Shown here piece by piece: positions 46,821-59,755 of a DNA stretch of 64,000 nucleotides (its first letter is position 1; every line of letters starts with the position of its first letter). Source of the DNA: Siphonodentalium dalli (lineage: Eukaryota; Mollusca; Scaphopoda; Gadilida; Siphonodentaliidae); assembly GCA_032622095.1 (NCBI GenBank), contig CP136064.1, positions 190,635,794-190,699,793 of the forward strand, read 5' to 3'. Below the pieces are notes generated by a model. It made no database searches, was not told where the DNA came from, and was given only the letters and a program-made list of their open reading frames with translations. A program made the position numbers and the translations under genes.

Positions 46821-49470
46821 GGTATATATGTGTCTTCAAGATAATGTGGCTAAACATATTATGTGTCTATATTAATTAAGTGGCTCTTGTTCCTTTACTT
46901 ACAAACAGATACATATGTGACTATGTTATAAAATAGTTGTGTGGCTAATTTACTATTTCTCTATGTATGAAGTAGAATTTAATATATACCCAGGAATTGA
47001 AAAAACAGGAACCGGGAATTAAACCCCTTCAGAACCGGGAACCTTCCGGGGAAATGTATGGCTTGTATGCAGTAGTTGTACAACATGGGTTATTGGGCAA
47101 TTTGGCTAGTTTGGATGACAGTGATCGTAATAATGATTAACTTATATCAATTTTCATACTGGGGTTACATGCCTCAGTGCCTAACTATCCGAAAATTAAA
47201 TTTGTTGAGAATTTGTATGAAACAATCAATTGTCATATACATGCATGTCCAAAGCCATTTAATTTCTATTAATCAACACCCCCAAACACTTCATATTGAG
47301 TTAATAAACATATTCCATACCCGTCAGTCTAAAAGACTTTGGGTTAAAGTTGCCTATTTTCGAGGAATCATGTTTTTGCATGTTTGTCAGCCCACTATCC
47401 CTGGTTTGGTGTGTTTTGTGAGTGCGATTTTGCAAGTTAATTACGCCAATGACTTATTGAATTGAAACCAGAAACTTAAACTAATAGAAACTGGAAGAAT
47501 AAAGTCAAGTTGGGAATATGAGATTGGTAAATTTCAGACTGTAAATTGGAACTTTGGAATGGGTGGTTTTACCAGAAACAAAGCTATTTTTTTATGCCTA
47601 AGTCTCACCTCCATATACACATGACTATTAGACTATAACTGACAAACTGTCCACATGGACCATACATATGTATGTGCATTCGGTTGCACCAGAAGCCATT
47701 CCATAGCCCCTACGGCATTCCAGTAGCTATGTCAGGAAATGTTTTCAGCACATTATTGAGTTCAGTAGCCAAGCTACAGTGAGCACATTATATGGCCCTA
47801 TACATGCAGTATTTAAACAAAGATGCAACATTCCTGTGGAATATATAAACACTGATGCATGAATGTACATGCAGCGTATGGTACACGGAACAGTTATACT
47901 GATGTGTATGGATGGTGAGCCATACCTACCCCTACCTGCATTGGTGAGCCTGATAAGAGATTGAACATGAAACAGTGGGTATGAAACAGTCGAATCAAGC
48001 ATACAGTAATACCTCCAGTAAACAATTGAGATGCGTAATTTTTAGTTATGTTCCGATAATCTGAATTGGCCAATAATAGCCCATCAGATATTAATCGTAC
48101 CTTGCAGTTGAATATCGGCTTTTACCAATTGTCAAAACAAACAAAAACATTCTAATATCTAAGCGCTATATGCATGCTGTAATAAACGTACAAAATACAA
48201 CCGTAGTATTGAACGTAAAATGCAGCTGTAACCTAAAAATAAGTTATTGGCTTCGTCCAAACAGTCTGGTATGATTATATATAAGCAAGGCAATACACCT
48301 GTCTGATATATCCCGTGTAATATGAAGTTATTGGTTCCAAAGGCATGGCTACTAAATAGATTCAACACATGTAGTTTCCGGTTGAGCACGTGCCTTCACT
48401 ATGTCAATAATTTGAAGCATGCACTGAATTAATTATTAGTCGCGATCAGAACTGTCTTCAATAATGACCAACGTGAGAAGGGGCATAATTAACTTTTTCG
48501 TCTGTATAAAGGGACAATATGGTGACGAAATCCCAAATTGCACATGTTTTTGTTGCCATTTTTATAATGTTGCACTCATTACAAGTTACGACGTATGCTA
48601 TGAAATATGCTTAGCTCCACTTTAAACTCTGAGCTGGTCTTGCAAAACAAAATTTGAATAGGAGGAACTATAAAAGCTTCGCAGTTATTAAACGACAAAA
48701 GGTGTGACCAATGGGAATTTGGGAAATCTCAGAAAAAAATGACACCAATTATTATCCATCATTCTAAATTTAGTTAATAATCATCACATTCCATACATTG
48801 TCGCAACTAACAAGTATTGAATCAAGACCTTTATTCCGTGTGCAAGTGTTCCCCTTACGGTGATAACGTTACTCGGATTCGGCACCTTTGATCTCTTTGT
48901 CAAAACTACTACCGGCATACATAAAAAGCAGCACACAACTGACGTCAGCAGAACTACTATAATTTTTGTTTATGTATTTGGCTTTGAAACTATACCAGGA
49001 TATGGAGTGCAATGGGTTTATATACATGTAGGTCCATTATGAGATACAAGTAGGTCCATTATGGAACAAACGCACAAAATATACAAACATCGGAATCAGA
49101 AATCAGCAGATTGTGACTCCAGTTATCGAAAATAGGTCTGATGGGCTTTTTCATTATCGGAACATGACTAGTAATTTTTTTTCTGATCGAGATTATTCAA
49201 AACTGATATAAGTAAAGACTTTAGATGGCGGGGGAACCCTGAATGACACAACAACCCAATGTGTCTGAAAGTAAAATGTCATGATTCGAAAATACTCATA
49301 TTGACTGTACTCTGTATGGAGATAATGGAATATTACCTCAAGCGAAAACTTCAGGATTTATGAATGTTGTCTTTGCGATGATTTTGTTCCAAATTTCATC
49401 TCGATTGGTTGTTTTGTATAGGAGAAATGAGGTGACATATTAGAGGAGTGATATACATTTTGGGGAGGTG
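46821..49470. other. Intergenic stretch, nothing recognised
   Basis: The longest ORF (129 codons, 47076-47465) has no recognisable domain. I see no RNA gene. Confidence 0.5.
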
Positions 49471-49814
49471 TTTAAAGGGAATACTGTACACTAGATTCGA
49501 CCATTTATGGGAACATCTCCTTTTATATTCAACAGAATACATGCAACAAATGAATGAATTTTATCCATGGATTAGTGCAAAATACACTCATGTGCTCTAT
49601 GAACAATGCAAGAACATGCTAATTATTTTGAAAATGAATTTACGACTCCAGCTATTTATTCATTTCCATTATAATTTCCATGTTGTTTGAGCACATGAGT
49701 GTGTTTTGTACTAACCCATGGCTCAAATTCATTCATTTGTTGCATATATTTTGTTGAGTATAAAAGGAAATGGTCCAATAAATGGCAGAATTTAGTGTAA
49801 AGTACCCCTTTAAA
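49471..49814. mobile_element. Foldback element F2
   Basis: 344-bp imperfect palindrome starting TTTAAAGGGAATACTGTACA and ending GTAAAGTACCCCTTTAAA. Inner arms share AACAGAATACATGCAACAAA / TTTGTTGCATATATTTTGTT and CACTCATGTGCTC / GAGCACATGAGTG. No ORF of interest. Confidence 0.8.
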
Positions 49815-51419
49815 TAAATTTCTTTTCACTCTTACTATACTGATCGAAAATCCATATAACTGAGATGTTTTGAGCTCTTGAATTGTGTACACCCATAGTC
49901 AATATAGGTACTCAGCATAGCATTCTGGGATATGAGGCAGTATCTGAGAAATCTCTTGTTTTTGTAGCCAAACTAATGAAAAATGTTACCCTTGAAGCAA
50001 ATATCATCCTCTACTAGTATGGGTGTGGGGTGAAATTGGGAAATCTCACTCTTAGTCGGGGAGCCAATAAGGTCCACCTGCACCCCCCCCCCGATGATTA
50101 CAAATAACCTTATTTTTATTGTTCCCTATGGTATCCAGATAAAGAATCCGGATTTCACCGAAAAATAAAGGTGGCCCTACTAGGTGCTAGAGCCATTTGA
50201 ATCCAAGATGGCCGCCATTTCCTCTAATTCCGACCAGTAGATCGGTTGTTAGCAAAAGACACAGACAAAATGTATGCCATTTTGTTGGTATGATGTCCTT
50301 CTTCAAAATGACGGCAAATAATTTCGAAAAAAATTCAAAATGGCCGCCGAAAAATGACGTCATATGCACGAAAATAGGAAATTTAATTAATATTTCACCA
50401 TATCTTCCATTTTTCTTCACATTAATCATTTAGTAAATGGCAATGTTTTTGAGACAGTCATCAAGCGCGATATTATAGCGTCATTTTAAGACATTTGCCA
50501 TTGACGAGGGTTCAGTAATAGATACAGGAAGAGGATTTGAAAAAGAGGGGTGAAATTTTCGATTTTTTTTGCAAGACGGTTTTGATAGTCATTTTATCGA
50601 CAAACCACACAGGCTGTTAATAGAATGTCAACAACTATGTGCTTTATTTTATTGGACGGATGTTTTACTTCAATTGGAAATTAAATTGGTGTAGAAAATT
50701 TCCAAAATGGCCGCCGAAAATATGAAAAATGGTAAATATTGCCCCAGGGTGTCCTGCTATGGCTTACAAGTTGTGGTTGATATATAAAATTGGCTAATCT
50801 GTATTATATACATTGAATACTAACATGTCTGATGCACCATGGATCATTGTTTCTATTGTCACCACTGACATCACCAGAAATATTGGATTTTTCACTCACA
50901 AACTTGATATAAATATCGGCAAAAATTCGCTTTTCAGGGTTGGACAATTTTTTTAATTAAAATGCAACTATCATTGGTATCAAAATTATTTATTGTTTTG
51001 GTCTATCTTAAATGTGTCACACTACGGTGATTATAGACCAAATTGCTCAAGATGGCTTCCAAAATGGCAACCAAATTTGTAAAAAGTTAAATTTTTACAT
51101 ATATCCCGAACATTATTATCTGCGTTATTCGACAAGGTAGCAAACTGTGACTCACTTGGTTATTATAGGTGTTAGTTAATTAACCGACAACTACGTTCTA
51201 TTCTGTTTGTCCCAGTTCCGTATGGGGCATGACAAATTCATTTTAAAGTTGCAGTATGGAATTTTGCAGAGAACCTCTTTTGTGATTCTTGCCATATTAT
51301 TGAAAGGAAATGGGCAAAACTTTGAGACGGAACTGAGATGAACCATAATATGTGGCTATTCTGGCCCATTATGATAAAAAGTGATCAACTGGATAAAAGA
51401 TGGATGCCAATATGACAGC

Positions 51420-52560
51420 CAGGGAGTTACGGTATGATCATAGGTGATGTGAATATGTATACAGGGAGTTACTGTATGGTCACGAATGGTGTGAATAGGT
51501 ATACAATGAGTGACTATATGGTTATGAGTAGGTATACAATGAGTGACTATATGGTTACGAGTGGGGTGTCCATGGTGAGATGCATAGGAATATAAGGAGT
51601 GGCTGTATGGGCATGTGTGAGGTGAATCGGTATACATGTAGTGACTGTACGGTATATTGTGTGTGGCCGATGTGATCGTATGGACATTGCTGTGGTGTAT
51701 AGATATAACGAGAGTAGCTACATGGTCATCCGTGTGTTGTTTATGTATATATGGAGTGACTGTAAGGTCGCGGTGGTCGTGATGTATATGTGTACCGTGT
51801 GTGGCTGTATTGTGCCATGTGGTGTATATGTATATTTGTGCTGTCTGTATGATCATGGATGGAGTGCGTAGCTAAATAGGGAGAGATTTTATGGTTATGG
51901 GTAATGTGTATATGTGCACATGGTATGCCTGTAGTCAAGATTGAAGTTATATGCATACCTGGAATAAGCTGTATGGTCATTGACGAGCGTGTGGCTATAT
52001 AGGGAGTGCCCTTTTGGTAACTGGTGGGTCGTATATTTATATATGTTGTGGATGTATTATCATCGGTGGTGTATATGATGTAGATGAATGATCATGGATG
52101 GCGTGTATGAGTATACAGTGAGTTGATGAATTGTCATGTGTGAGGTGTATATGCAAGTATGAGACTTATGAGTGGTCGTGTGTGCGGGTATTGGTATATT
52201 TGGAAGGGCTCACCATTGGTGGGTGAGGTGTATATGTATATCTGGATTGACTCTATGGTCATGGGTATGGCGAATAGATATACACGTAGTGGCTGTATGG
52301 TCCATCGTGAGGTGAATATGTATACAATGAGTGACTGTATGATCGTGAATGTGGTGAATATGTATACATAGAGTGACTATATGGTCAGGTGTAGGAGTAT
52401 ACCTGGTGTTCATGCATGGCGATTCATGGCTGTATCGTCATTTGTGGCATGTACCGGTATAGCAAAATAATGCTGTATGGTCAGGTGTACGTGTATAGAG
52501 TGGGTGACTATATTGTCATTTGTGTGGTGTTTATGTACATGTGAGGTCATGGGATGCGTT
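51420..52560 (+). repeat. Minisatellite, about 42-bp unit, forward half
   Basis: Units such as AGGGAGTTACTGTATGGTCA followed by CGAATGGTGTGAATAGGTATAC; starts at 51421, 51463, 51505, with shorter or diverged units afterwards. ORFs on both strands read His/Thr/Ile-rich repeats and are artefacts of the tandem unit. Confidence 0.85.
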
Positions 52561-52714
52561 GTACATGTGTAATTTGGGTGGTTATCGCTTTCCACAATAA
52601 CTCAAGGATATGTTAATCAATAGAGACGTCGTGTCAAAGAGTTCTCCACCTTGATAGTGTTTGTGTACATGGGGAACTTTAAACGTGAAAAGCGATAGCC
52701 ACCCATTACCACAC

Positions 52715-53605
52715 AGTCATTCCATATATGCATAAACACCACAGACATAACAATTAGTGACCAACTGTATAAACGTACACCTGACCCATGACCATGGATG
52801 GCCATACAGCCATGCGTCACAATGCAAGTACACCGGGTATAATCCCAAACATGACTCATAACCATAGAGTCACACATTGTATACCCATTCACCTCACCAT
52901 TGGCCATACGGTCATCCCATGTATACCTATTCTCCACACACATGGTCAAATAGACATTCAATATATACATCAACACCACAACAATGACCATAGCGTCACC
53001 CCGGGTATACATATCCACATCACCAATGGTCATATAGCCACTCGCTTCATACACATACCCTCATCCATGGAACCTGGTATACTCCTTCATCTGACCTATG
53101 GCCATATAGTCACCTCGTGTGTAACTATTCAAAACATTCATACATGATCATGGTCAATCATTGTATATATATTCACCTCACCCTTGGCCATGTCACTCCC
53201 TGTATCCCTATTTGTCACACCATAGCAGAATAGCCACACAAGATATACTAATACTCCCCAGCCATGTCAGTATATTCAATCCATGTATGCATATGCACAG
53301 CATCCATGGCCATATAGCCGCTCGCTATATACACATACCTCTCGCCCATGACCATATAGCAACACATGTGTATACCCGTATAACCTACACATGACCATAC
53401 CGCAACGAGTCACCAAGCAGGAACACCGGGTATACTCATACACCTGACACATGACAATTTAGTCACTCCCTGCATAGCTATTCATTACATTTATGATCAT
53501 ACAGTCACTCATTGTATACATACATGTACTCGTCTCACCATTGACCATACAATAACTCCCTGTATACATATTCACCTTACCTATGATCATACAGTAACTC
53601 CCTGG
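52715..53605 (-). repeat. Minisatellite, same unit in reverse orientation
   Basis: Units such as TGACCATACAATAACTCCCT followed by GTATACATATTCACC are the inverse of the 51420-52560 unit. Thus the minisatellite is head-to-head within the palindrome. Confidence 0.85.
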
Positions 53606-54458
53606 CAATCACCCTATATCCAGTTGATATGTGTTATCATAATGGACCAGTATAGCCACATATTATGGTTCATCTCAGTTCCGTTTCAAAGTTCTGCCCA
53701 TTTCCTTTCAATAATATGGCAAGAATCACAAAAGAGGTTCTCCGCCAAATTTCATACTGCAACTTTAAAATGAATTTGTCATGCCCCATACGGAACTGGG
53801 ACAAACATAATAGAACGTGGTTGTCAGCTAATTAACTAACACGTATAATAACCAAGTGAGTCACAATTTAATACCTTGTCGGATAACGCAGAGAATAATG
53901 TTCGGGATATATGCAAAAAAATAACTTTTTACAAATTTGGTTACCATTTTGGAAGCCATCTTGAGCAATTTGGTCTATAAACACCGTAGTGTGACACATT
54001 TAAGATAGACCAAAACAATAAATACCTTTGATACCAATGATAGTTGCATTTTACGTAACACAATTGTCCAACCCTGAAAAGTGAATTTTTGCCGATATTT
54101 ATATCACGTTTGTGAGTGAAAACTCCAATATTTCTAGTGATGTCAGTGGTGACAATAGAAACAATGATCCATGGTGCATCAGACATGTTAGTATTCAATG
54201 TATATAATACAGATTAGCCAATTTTATATATCAACCACAACTTGTAAGCCATAGCAGGACACCCTGGGGCAATATTTACCATTTTTCATATTTTCGGCGG
54301 CCATTTTGGAAATTTTCTACACCAATTTAATTTCCAATTGAAGTAAAACATCCGTCCAATAAAATAAAGCACATAGTTGTTGACATTCTATTAACAGCCT
54401 GTGTGGTTTGTCGATAAAATGACTATCAAAACCGTCTTGCAAAAAAAATCGAAAATTT

Positions 54459-55190
54459 CACCCCTCTTTTTCAAATCCTCTTCCTGTATCTATTACTGAA
54501 CCCTCGTCAATGGCAAATGTCTTAAAATGACGCTATAATATCGCGCTTGATGACTGTCTCAAAAACATTGCCATTTACTAATGATTAATGTGAAGAAAAA
54601 TGGAAGATATGGTGAAATATTAATTAAATTTCCTATTTTCGTGCATATGACGTCATTTTTCGGCGGCCATTTTGAATTTTTTTCGAAATTATTTGCCGTC
54701 ATTTTGAAGAAGGACATCATACCAACAAAATGGCATACATTTTGTCTGTGTCTTTTGCTAACAACCGATCTGTTACAACGATTAAATACAGCAAAATCGT
54801 CTTGCAAAAAATATCGAAAATTTCACCCCTCTTTTTCAAATCCTCTTTCTGTATCTATTACTGAACCCTCGTCAATGGCAAATGTCTTTAAATGACGCTA
54901 TAATATCACGCTTGATGACTGTCTCAAAAACATTGCCATTTACTAATGATTAATGTGAAGAAAAATGGAAGATATGGTGAAATATTAATTAAATTTCCTA
55001 TTTTCGTGCATATGACGTCATTTTTCGGCGGCCATTTTGAATTTTTTTCGAAATTATTTGCATTCATTTTGAAGAAGGACATCATACCAACAAAATGGCA
55101 TACATTTTGTCTGTGTCTTTTGCTAACAACCGATCTATTACAACGATGAAATACAGCTGGTCGGAATTAGAGGAAATGGCGGCCATCTTG
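54459..55190 (+). repeat. Tandem duplication inside the right palindrome arm
   Basis: A unit of about 365 bp, from TTTCACCCCTCTTTTTCAAA through AACAACCGATCTGTTACAAC, occurs twice (54459-54822, 54824-55145). The left arm has one copy only, so the duplication arose after palindrome formation. Confidence 0.85.
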
Positions 55191-55345
55191 GATTCAAATG
55201 GCTCTAGCACCTAGTAGGGCCACCTTTATTTTTCGGTGAAATCCGGATTCTTTATCTGGATACCATAGGGAACAATAAAAATAAGGTTATTTGTAATCAT
55301 CGGGGGGGGGGGGGGTGCAGGTGGACCTTATTGGCTCCCCGACTA

Positions 55346-55970
55346 TCTCAGAGCTAGATGGTGAGATTTAATCACTACCTTCCCACACAAATCAAGGATG
55401 ATTTATCTCCCACCATAACAGCACTATTGGCCAAATTACGCCATTAACAGATATATGCTACAAAATCAACTGTGCCAATTTGAGAAAAACTGATTTGGAA
55501 ATTAGGGCGATTAACACAATGGAGCTTTCCACAGAGGCCACGCCCACAGTGTAGTCCCGCCCAATGGCAATTTATTAGAATATATTCGACCAATCAGGTG
55601 CCGAGCCGGCCGCTGACTGCGGAGATTTTTTTCGACGCCATCTTTCTTCACCCTAATTTTGATATCCATGCATACATTCAGTGTTAAATTGGCTATATTC
55701 AAACAACTTTTTTGTTGTCAAATCATAATATACTGAGATTTATATTTGCGGCATGATGTTATAAATTTATCCGTGATTATAACAATGTTTTTCGTTTAGC
55801 ATGACACTTGTCATATTTTTCACATTTAATGGCAAAACGAATGTATGTTCTCTGGTTTAGATATATTAGAGTTCAGTGATCTGTCTGTCTGTTCTGGTCT
55901 GTATGCAATTTTTCTTCCTGAGCCCTTGATCGATTTTAACCAAATTTGGTGTGGTGCCTCGGGGTACCAC
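55346..55970. other. Intergenic stretch, nothing recognised
   Basis: No gene supported. Confidence 0.4.
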
Positions 55971-55984
55971 GGCAGATGTTATAA

Positions 55985-56365
55985 CGAATTTATATTTTAA
56001 ATAAAAAAATTTAAACAAATAATTTTTTTTAAATTTTTTTTTTGAATTTTTGAATTTTTAGCAAGAAGTTTCAATCTAAAAATCTAAAAAGAATTTTTTT
56101 TAATTAAATTTAAATTTTTTTTAATTAAGTATATAAAAAAACAAATTTAATAAAAAAAAAAAATTTAAGATTCAATCTAAAAATCTAAAAAGAAAATAAC
56201 AAATATTTAATTTAAAATTTTTAATTTAAAAATTTTAAATTTGTTTTTAATTTAAAAAACAAATGATTATTTTGTTTTTGTTCAACAGCAGATCAAAGTT
56301 CAATCTAAAAAAAAAACAAATAAAAAATTTAATCTAAATAATTGTTTTTAAATCAAGATTAAAAG
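55985..56365. repeat. A/T low-complexity block
   Basis: Mostly AAATTTAA- and TTTTTTAAAT-type sequence with two copies of TTCAATCTAAAAATCTAAAAA. Confidence 0.9.
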
Positions 56366-56635
56366 ATCCAGTTTGAACGAATCATATACATGAGTCTGTT
56401 TCAGCTAGTTAACATAAGGGTAAGTGCTGATTTGATCACTTCGGAAGTCGATCTCAGGTAAAATGTCAGGTTATATCTAGGGTGGACATCTGCACCATGT
56501 GTTCCTGACAGAAAAGAAAATTTGCACATCAATTCTTAAATTTACCATTGGTCTGCTAGACGTTCCTTGATATTCAAACGGATAATATATTGAATGATTC
56601 GCCAGTTGTTTTTCAAATATATGCTATATATGTCT

Positions 56636-57027
56636 CTACAACACTCCATAAAACTCTGACAATACATGTAACATTAATTCTGGAAAATTGGACCTCAAAT
56701 TGACGACGAAATTGCCTGTACACATCTCAATTATAGCACCGTGGACGAACAACTCCTCGAGAACGGGTTCTCTGCAGCATTTCTGTTCTATGTTTAGCAT
56801 AAGGTTCCGGGGATTTACAAGGCATGGAACCTCCACCCACTTTTTAGTCTCTCAGCCATCACTTCATAAGTTAGGAGGGCTGTTATGTCGTTCTTGTGTA
56901 AATATTGAGTTAGATATTTGGAGCATGAGTTGTAGGAAGGGAGCTGTGTGAATTTTACAAATATAAATAAAATGGTTGAGAAGTTTCGATGTTCAAAGTC
57001 AAGGTACATATATAGCATATTTTTCAT
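56636..57027 (-). pseudogene. Unassigned coding-like fragment, two overlapping frames
   Basis: The minus strand reads LPSYNSCSKYLTQYLHKNDI then TALLTYEVMAERLKSGWRFHAL up to 56815, and in another frame VEVPCLVNPRNLMLNIEQKC then PVLEELFVHGAIIEMCTG and LRSNFPELMLHVLSEF up to 56636. Both have protein-like composition and may be one sequence with a frameshift near 56830. I do not recognise the family. The second frame has no ATG at its start. Confidence 0.3.
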
Positions 57028-58190
57028 CTAATGTTCTTTTATAAATATGAGTTTGTATCACCTACCCACAAAAATGAAAGTCTGCTACTGATTAGTAAAG
57101 ATGTAGTGTGAAATTCTACAGCTCATCCACTAGTTAATCCCGTGGGATATAGCCCTTATACCTGCTTTAAATCAATTTAAAACCAAAACCACTTTGGGTA
57201 AGAGACAAAAAAGTGGGTGTAGATTCCCTCCCGGCCCTGTAATTTCATAATCTTAATTGCTTCTGACTAGTCCACTTTAAAAAAATTGGAAATATGCGAC
57301 ACATGGTCGGTTCATCCTACAATTTCTCCACCAATTCCCTGAATATGGAATAATGCCTCATATCGGTACAAAGGGGACTGAATACTTGTTCCAACAATGC
57401 CAAATAAGTCCAGAAAAAAAAAATTACCACCGTCAAGAATTCCTTTGTTTACAAGAATAATGCAGTTTAAATGCCCTCACACTGGATTACACCTGCTAAA
57501 TATCCATGATAATTTCAACAGATCAACAAACACTTCTTGAGAATTGTGTGAGGTGCATATATATTCTATATATTTATCAAAATCAAAATATACTGTGTTT
57601 AGTAGTTTTCCTCAATAGTTCACTTGTCCTAAGAGAGTGATAGGGGACTAGAGCGAAGCAATTCATATTACTAATTTCACTGACTTAATATCATGCCATG
57701 GTAAACGATGCATAAAAATCACATAAGTTGAACATAAATTTTATCAACCATCTGTTTTCAGGAAGCACATTAAGAAAAACAAAACAATCAAGCCAATTTG
57801 TGCATCGATAAAACATTTCTTCAAACAAAATGTTTCAATAACTTTGATGACCACAAATCAGACCTATTATGTAAGCATGACACAATCTCCTGTGGATCCA
57901 GTTTGAACTTGGAACAGTCGATAGTGGTGTTAATTGAATTATTTGGAGAAAAAAAATACTTGACATTAAATTGACATTATTTTTTTCATCCAAATATTTT
58001 TCAATTTAGATTAATTAATATATAAGCAAGCTTAAATTTTCAATAAAATGTTTTTTATTTGCATCCAACAAATAAAATCTCTCATAGGAGTGTCCTTGGC
58101 ACAGGTTTTGTCTCTGGTACCAACGATCTGTTGTGGTTGCTTCATCAAATTGTTTATTTATCAAGCCTTTTCGCTAACGGGGATAAAATT
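57028..58190. other. Intergenic stretch, nothing recognised
   Basis: AT-rich; no gene or clear repeat structure seen. Confidence 0.4.
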
Positions 58191-58560
58191 GCTAAAAATA
58201 GACAAACTGAGATCCACAACTCTTGAAAAAAACATTCAAATAAACCTGGTTTTCGATATTGTTGCAAGAGACTCGTATACAAATATTATTAAAATCTGTT
58301 AATATTTGGAAAAAACAATTCGGACAAACTGAGGCACATAACTGTGGTAAAAAAGAAAATTCAGACAAACCTGTTTTTTAAACTCTAATATTTGGAAAAA
58401 ACAATTCGGACAAACTGAGGCACATAACTGTGGTAAAAAAGAAAATTCAGACAAACCTGTCTTTTAAACTCTACCTAGATACTGTTGCAACAGACCCATA
58501 TACCAAATATTAATTGAATCGGTTGATGGTTATTAGAGTTATCGTGTTTAAATTGAAAAA
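58190..58560. repeat. Dispersed repeat C with an exact 86-bp tandem duplication
   Basis: Repeat C motifs (AAAATAGACAAACTGAGATC, TTGCAACAGACCCATATACC). Bases 58301-58386 are repeated directly at 58387-58472 with essentially one change (CTGTTTTTTAAACT against CTGTCTTTTAAACT). Confidence 0.85.
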
Positions 58561-59418
58561 CTAAGGCTCTTGAGTAAAAGATCTGTTCATGTTTGAATAG
58601 AAAAAAGTACATGTAGCCAGTTACCTTCAGAAAATCACATCAGTATGCACTCCTACATGTATATATCCATACAGAAACTGACCAAATGATAACACTGGTT
58701 TCAGATGAATGAATAGTATTAGCCCTTGAGGTCAAAGTTTAAAATGCTTTACTTCCTGTCTAAAGAAGTCACATTTAACTTGGACTGGAAGACCAATTAG
58801 AGACTCCAATTTAATATAACTATTATTAAAACATTAAAAATCAATATTTATGTGGCTACAAGTATGTTTAGGTGAAACTAAATATTTATGTGACTGTATG
58901 TTACATGTAAGAACAGTAAGATATTACTTGAGTGAAAAGAGAGAAACCACACACTGTTATAAATTTTAACTTTTAGTAACCAAATAACATGACCCATCAA
59001 CCTCCAAATTCCTCAAAAACTACATTGCACTAGTACAACTTTGCAGATATTATTTATCCATATAAGTGTGGCTGAATATATCCATCATGGTGTATGTATC
59101 ATTGAAATCTGTTAAAAATATTTTATTGAGTTATCACCCTAGAGATTCATATACCAGATATATCATTAGTCCAGGAGATCGGGAGGTAGTGTTGCTCATA
59201 TTGACGGACAAGCTGCGACCATGTTATTTTTAATGTTTTAGGTATGGTAATAAAGTAAAATCATGATAGCAAGAACAAATTTGTAGCCTTCTTTGTTTTT
59301 TTTTCGATTTTTTGGGCATTTTTCTACATTTTTAAGCCCAAAATTTTCAATTTTTTTTTCAATGTGTAAAGATTTCATTTTAGTATGATTTTGGTGATTA
59401 AGTTGAATAGTAATTGTG
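58561..59418. other. Intergenic stretch, nothing recognised
   Basis: No supported gene; T-rich runs at 59296-59360. Confidence 0.4.
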
Positions 59419-59422
59419 TTAA

Positions 59423-59751
59423 CCTCTTCGCTGCTAAATGACGTTATGACGTCGTGTGCTGGGCTGTTGACGTTATTGCCATTATCCAATGGGAAACTAT
59501 AACGGGAATACCACAATAACTATAAAACTGACTCGGTTGAAAGGCTATTATCGTTCACAATCGTGGAACATCATACACTGTTAGAAACTTGGAGATACAG
59601 TTATTCCGATGCACCAATCTCTGAGTTCCAGTTATGTATAATGGCCTACTTATAGTGTGCTGAAGTAGGTCCGTAGTACCTACGGACCATATAGCACACG
59701 GCGTGCACTTTTACGTCCGTAATAGTTACGGACGTCATAGCAGCGAAGAGG
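59423..59751. mobile_element. piggyBac-like MITE with TTAA duplications
   Basis: 329 bp starting CCTCTTCGCTGCTAAATGAC and ending GTCATAGCAGCGAAGAGG, flanked on both sides by TTAA (59419-59422, 59752-59755). TTAA target sites and CCTnTTCGCTGCTA-type ends are characteristic of piggyBac elements. Subterminal palindromes include ACGTCCGTAATAGTTACGGACG and GTAGGTCCGTAGTACCTACGGACC-like hairpins (59665-59735). No transposase. Confidence 0.85.
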
Positions 59752-59755
59752 TTAA

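Larger units (their letters stand above)
50054..55345. repeat. Giant palindrome (5.3 kb) with minisatellite core
   Basis: The left arm begins GTCGGGGAGCCAATAAGGTC and the right arm ends with its inverse at about 55345. The arms match at high identity: for example GATGTCCTTCTTCAAAATGA at 50292 against its inverse at 54696, and CATGTCTGATGCACCATGGA at 50825 against its inverse at 54165. The centre is near 52640, where GGGTGGTTATCGCTTTCCAC faces GTGAAAAGCGATAGCCACCC. The structure resembles a foldback transposon with very long terminal inverted repeats. Target duplications are not evident and no transposase is present. Confidence 0.85.

Noticed and set aside
47076-47465. 129-codon plus-strand ORF
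   Set aside because: No domain, motif or codon pattern supports it, and the surroundings are non-coding.
50187-50433. ORF of about 80 codons repeated at 54559-54895 and 54946-55149
   Set aside because: The identical peptides come from the inverted and tandem copies in the palindrome arms and also appear on the opposite strand. No sign of protein selection.
51356-53394. Several His/Thr/Ile-rich ORFs of 60-166 codons
   Set aside because: They occur on both strands and mirror each other across the palindrome. They are translations of the 42-bp minisatellite.
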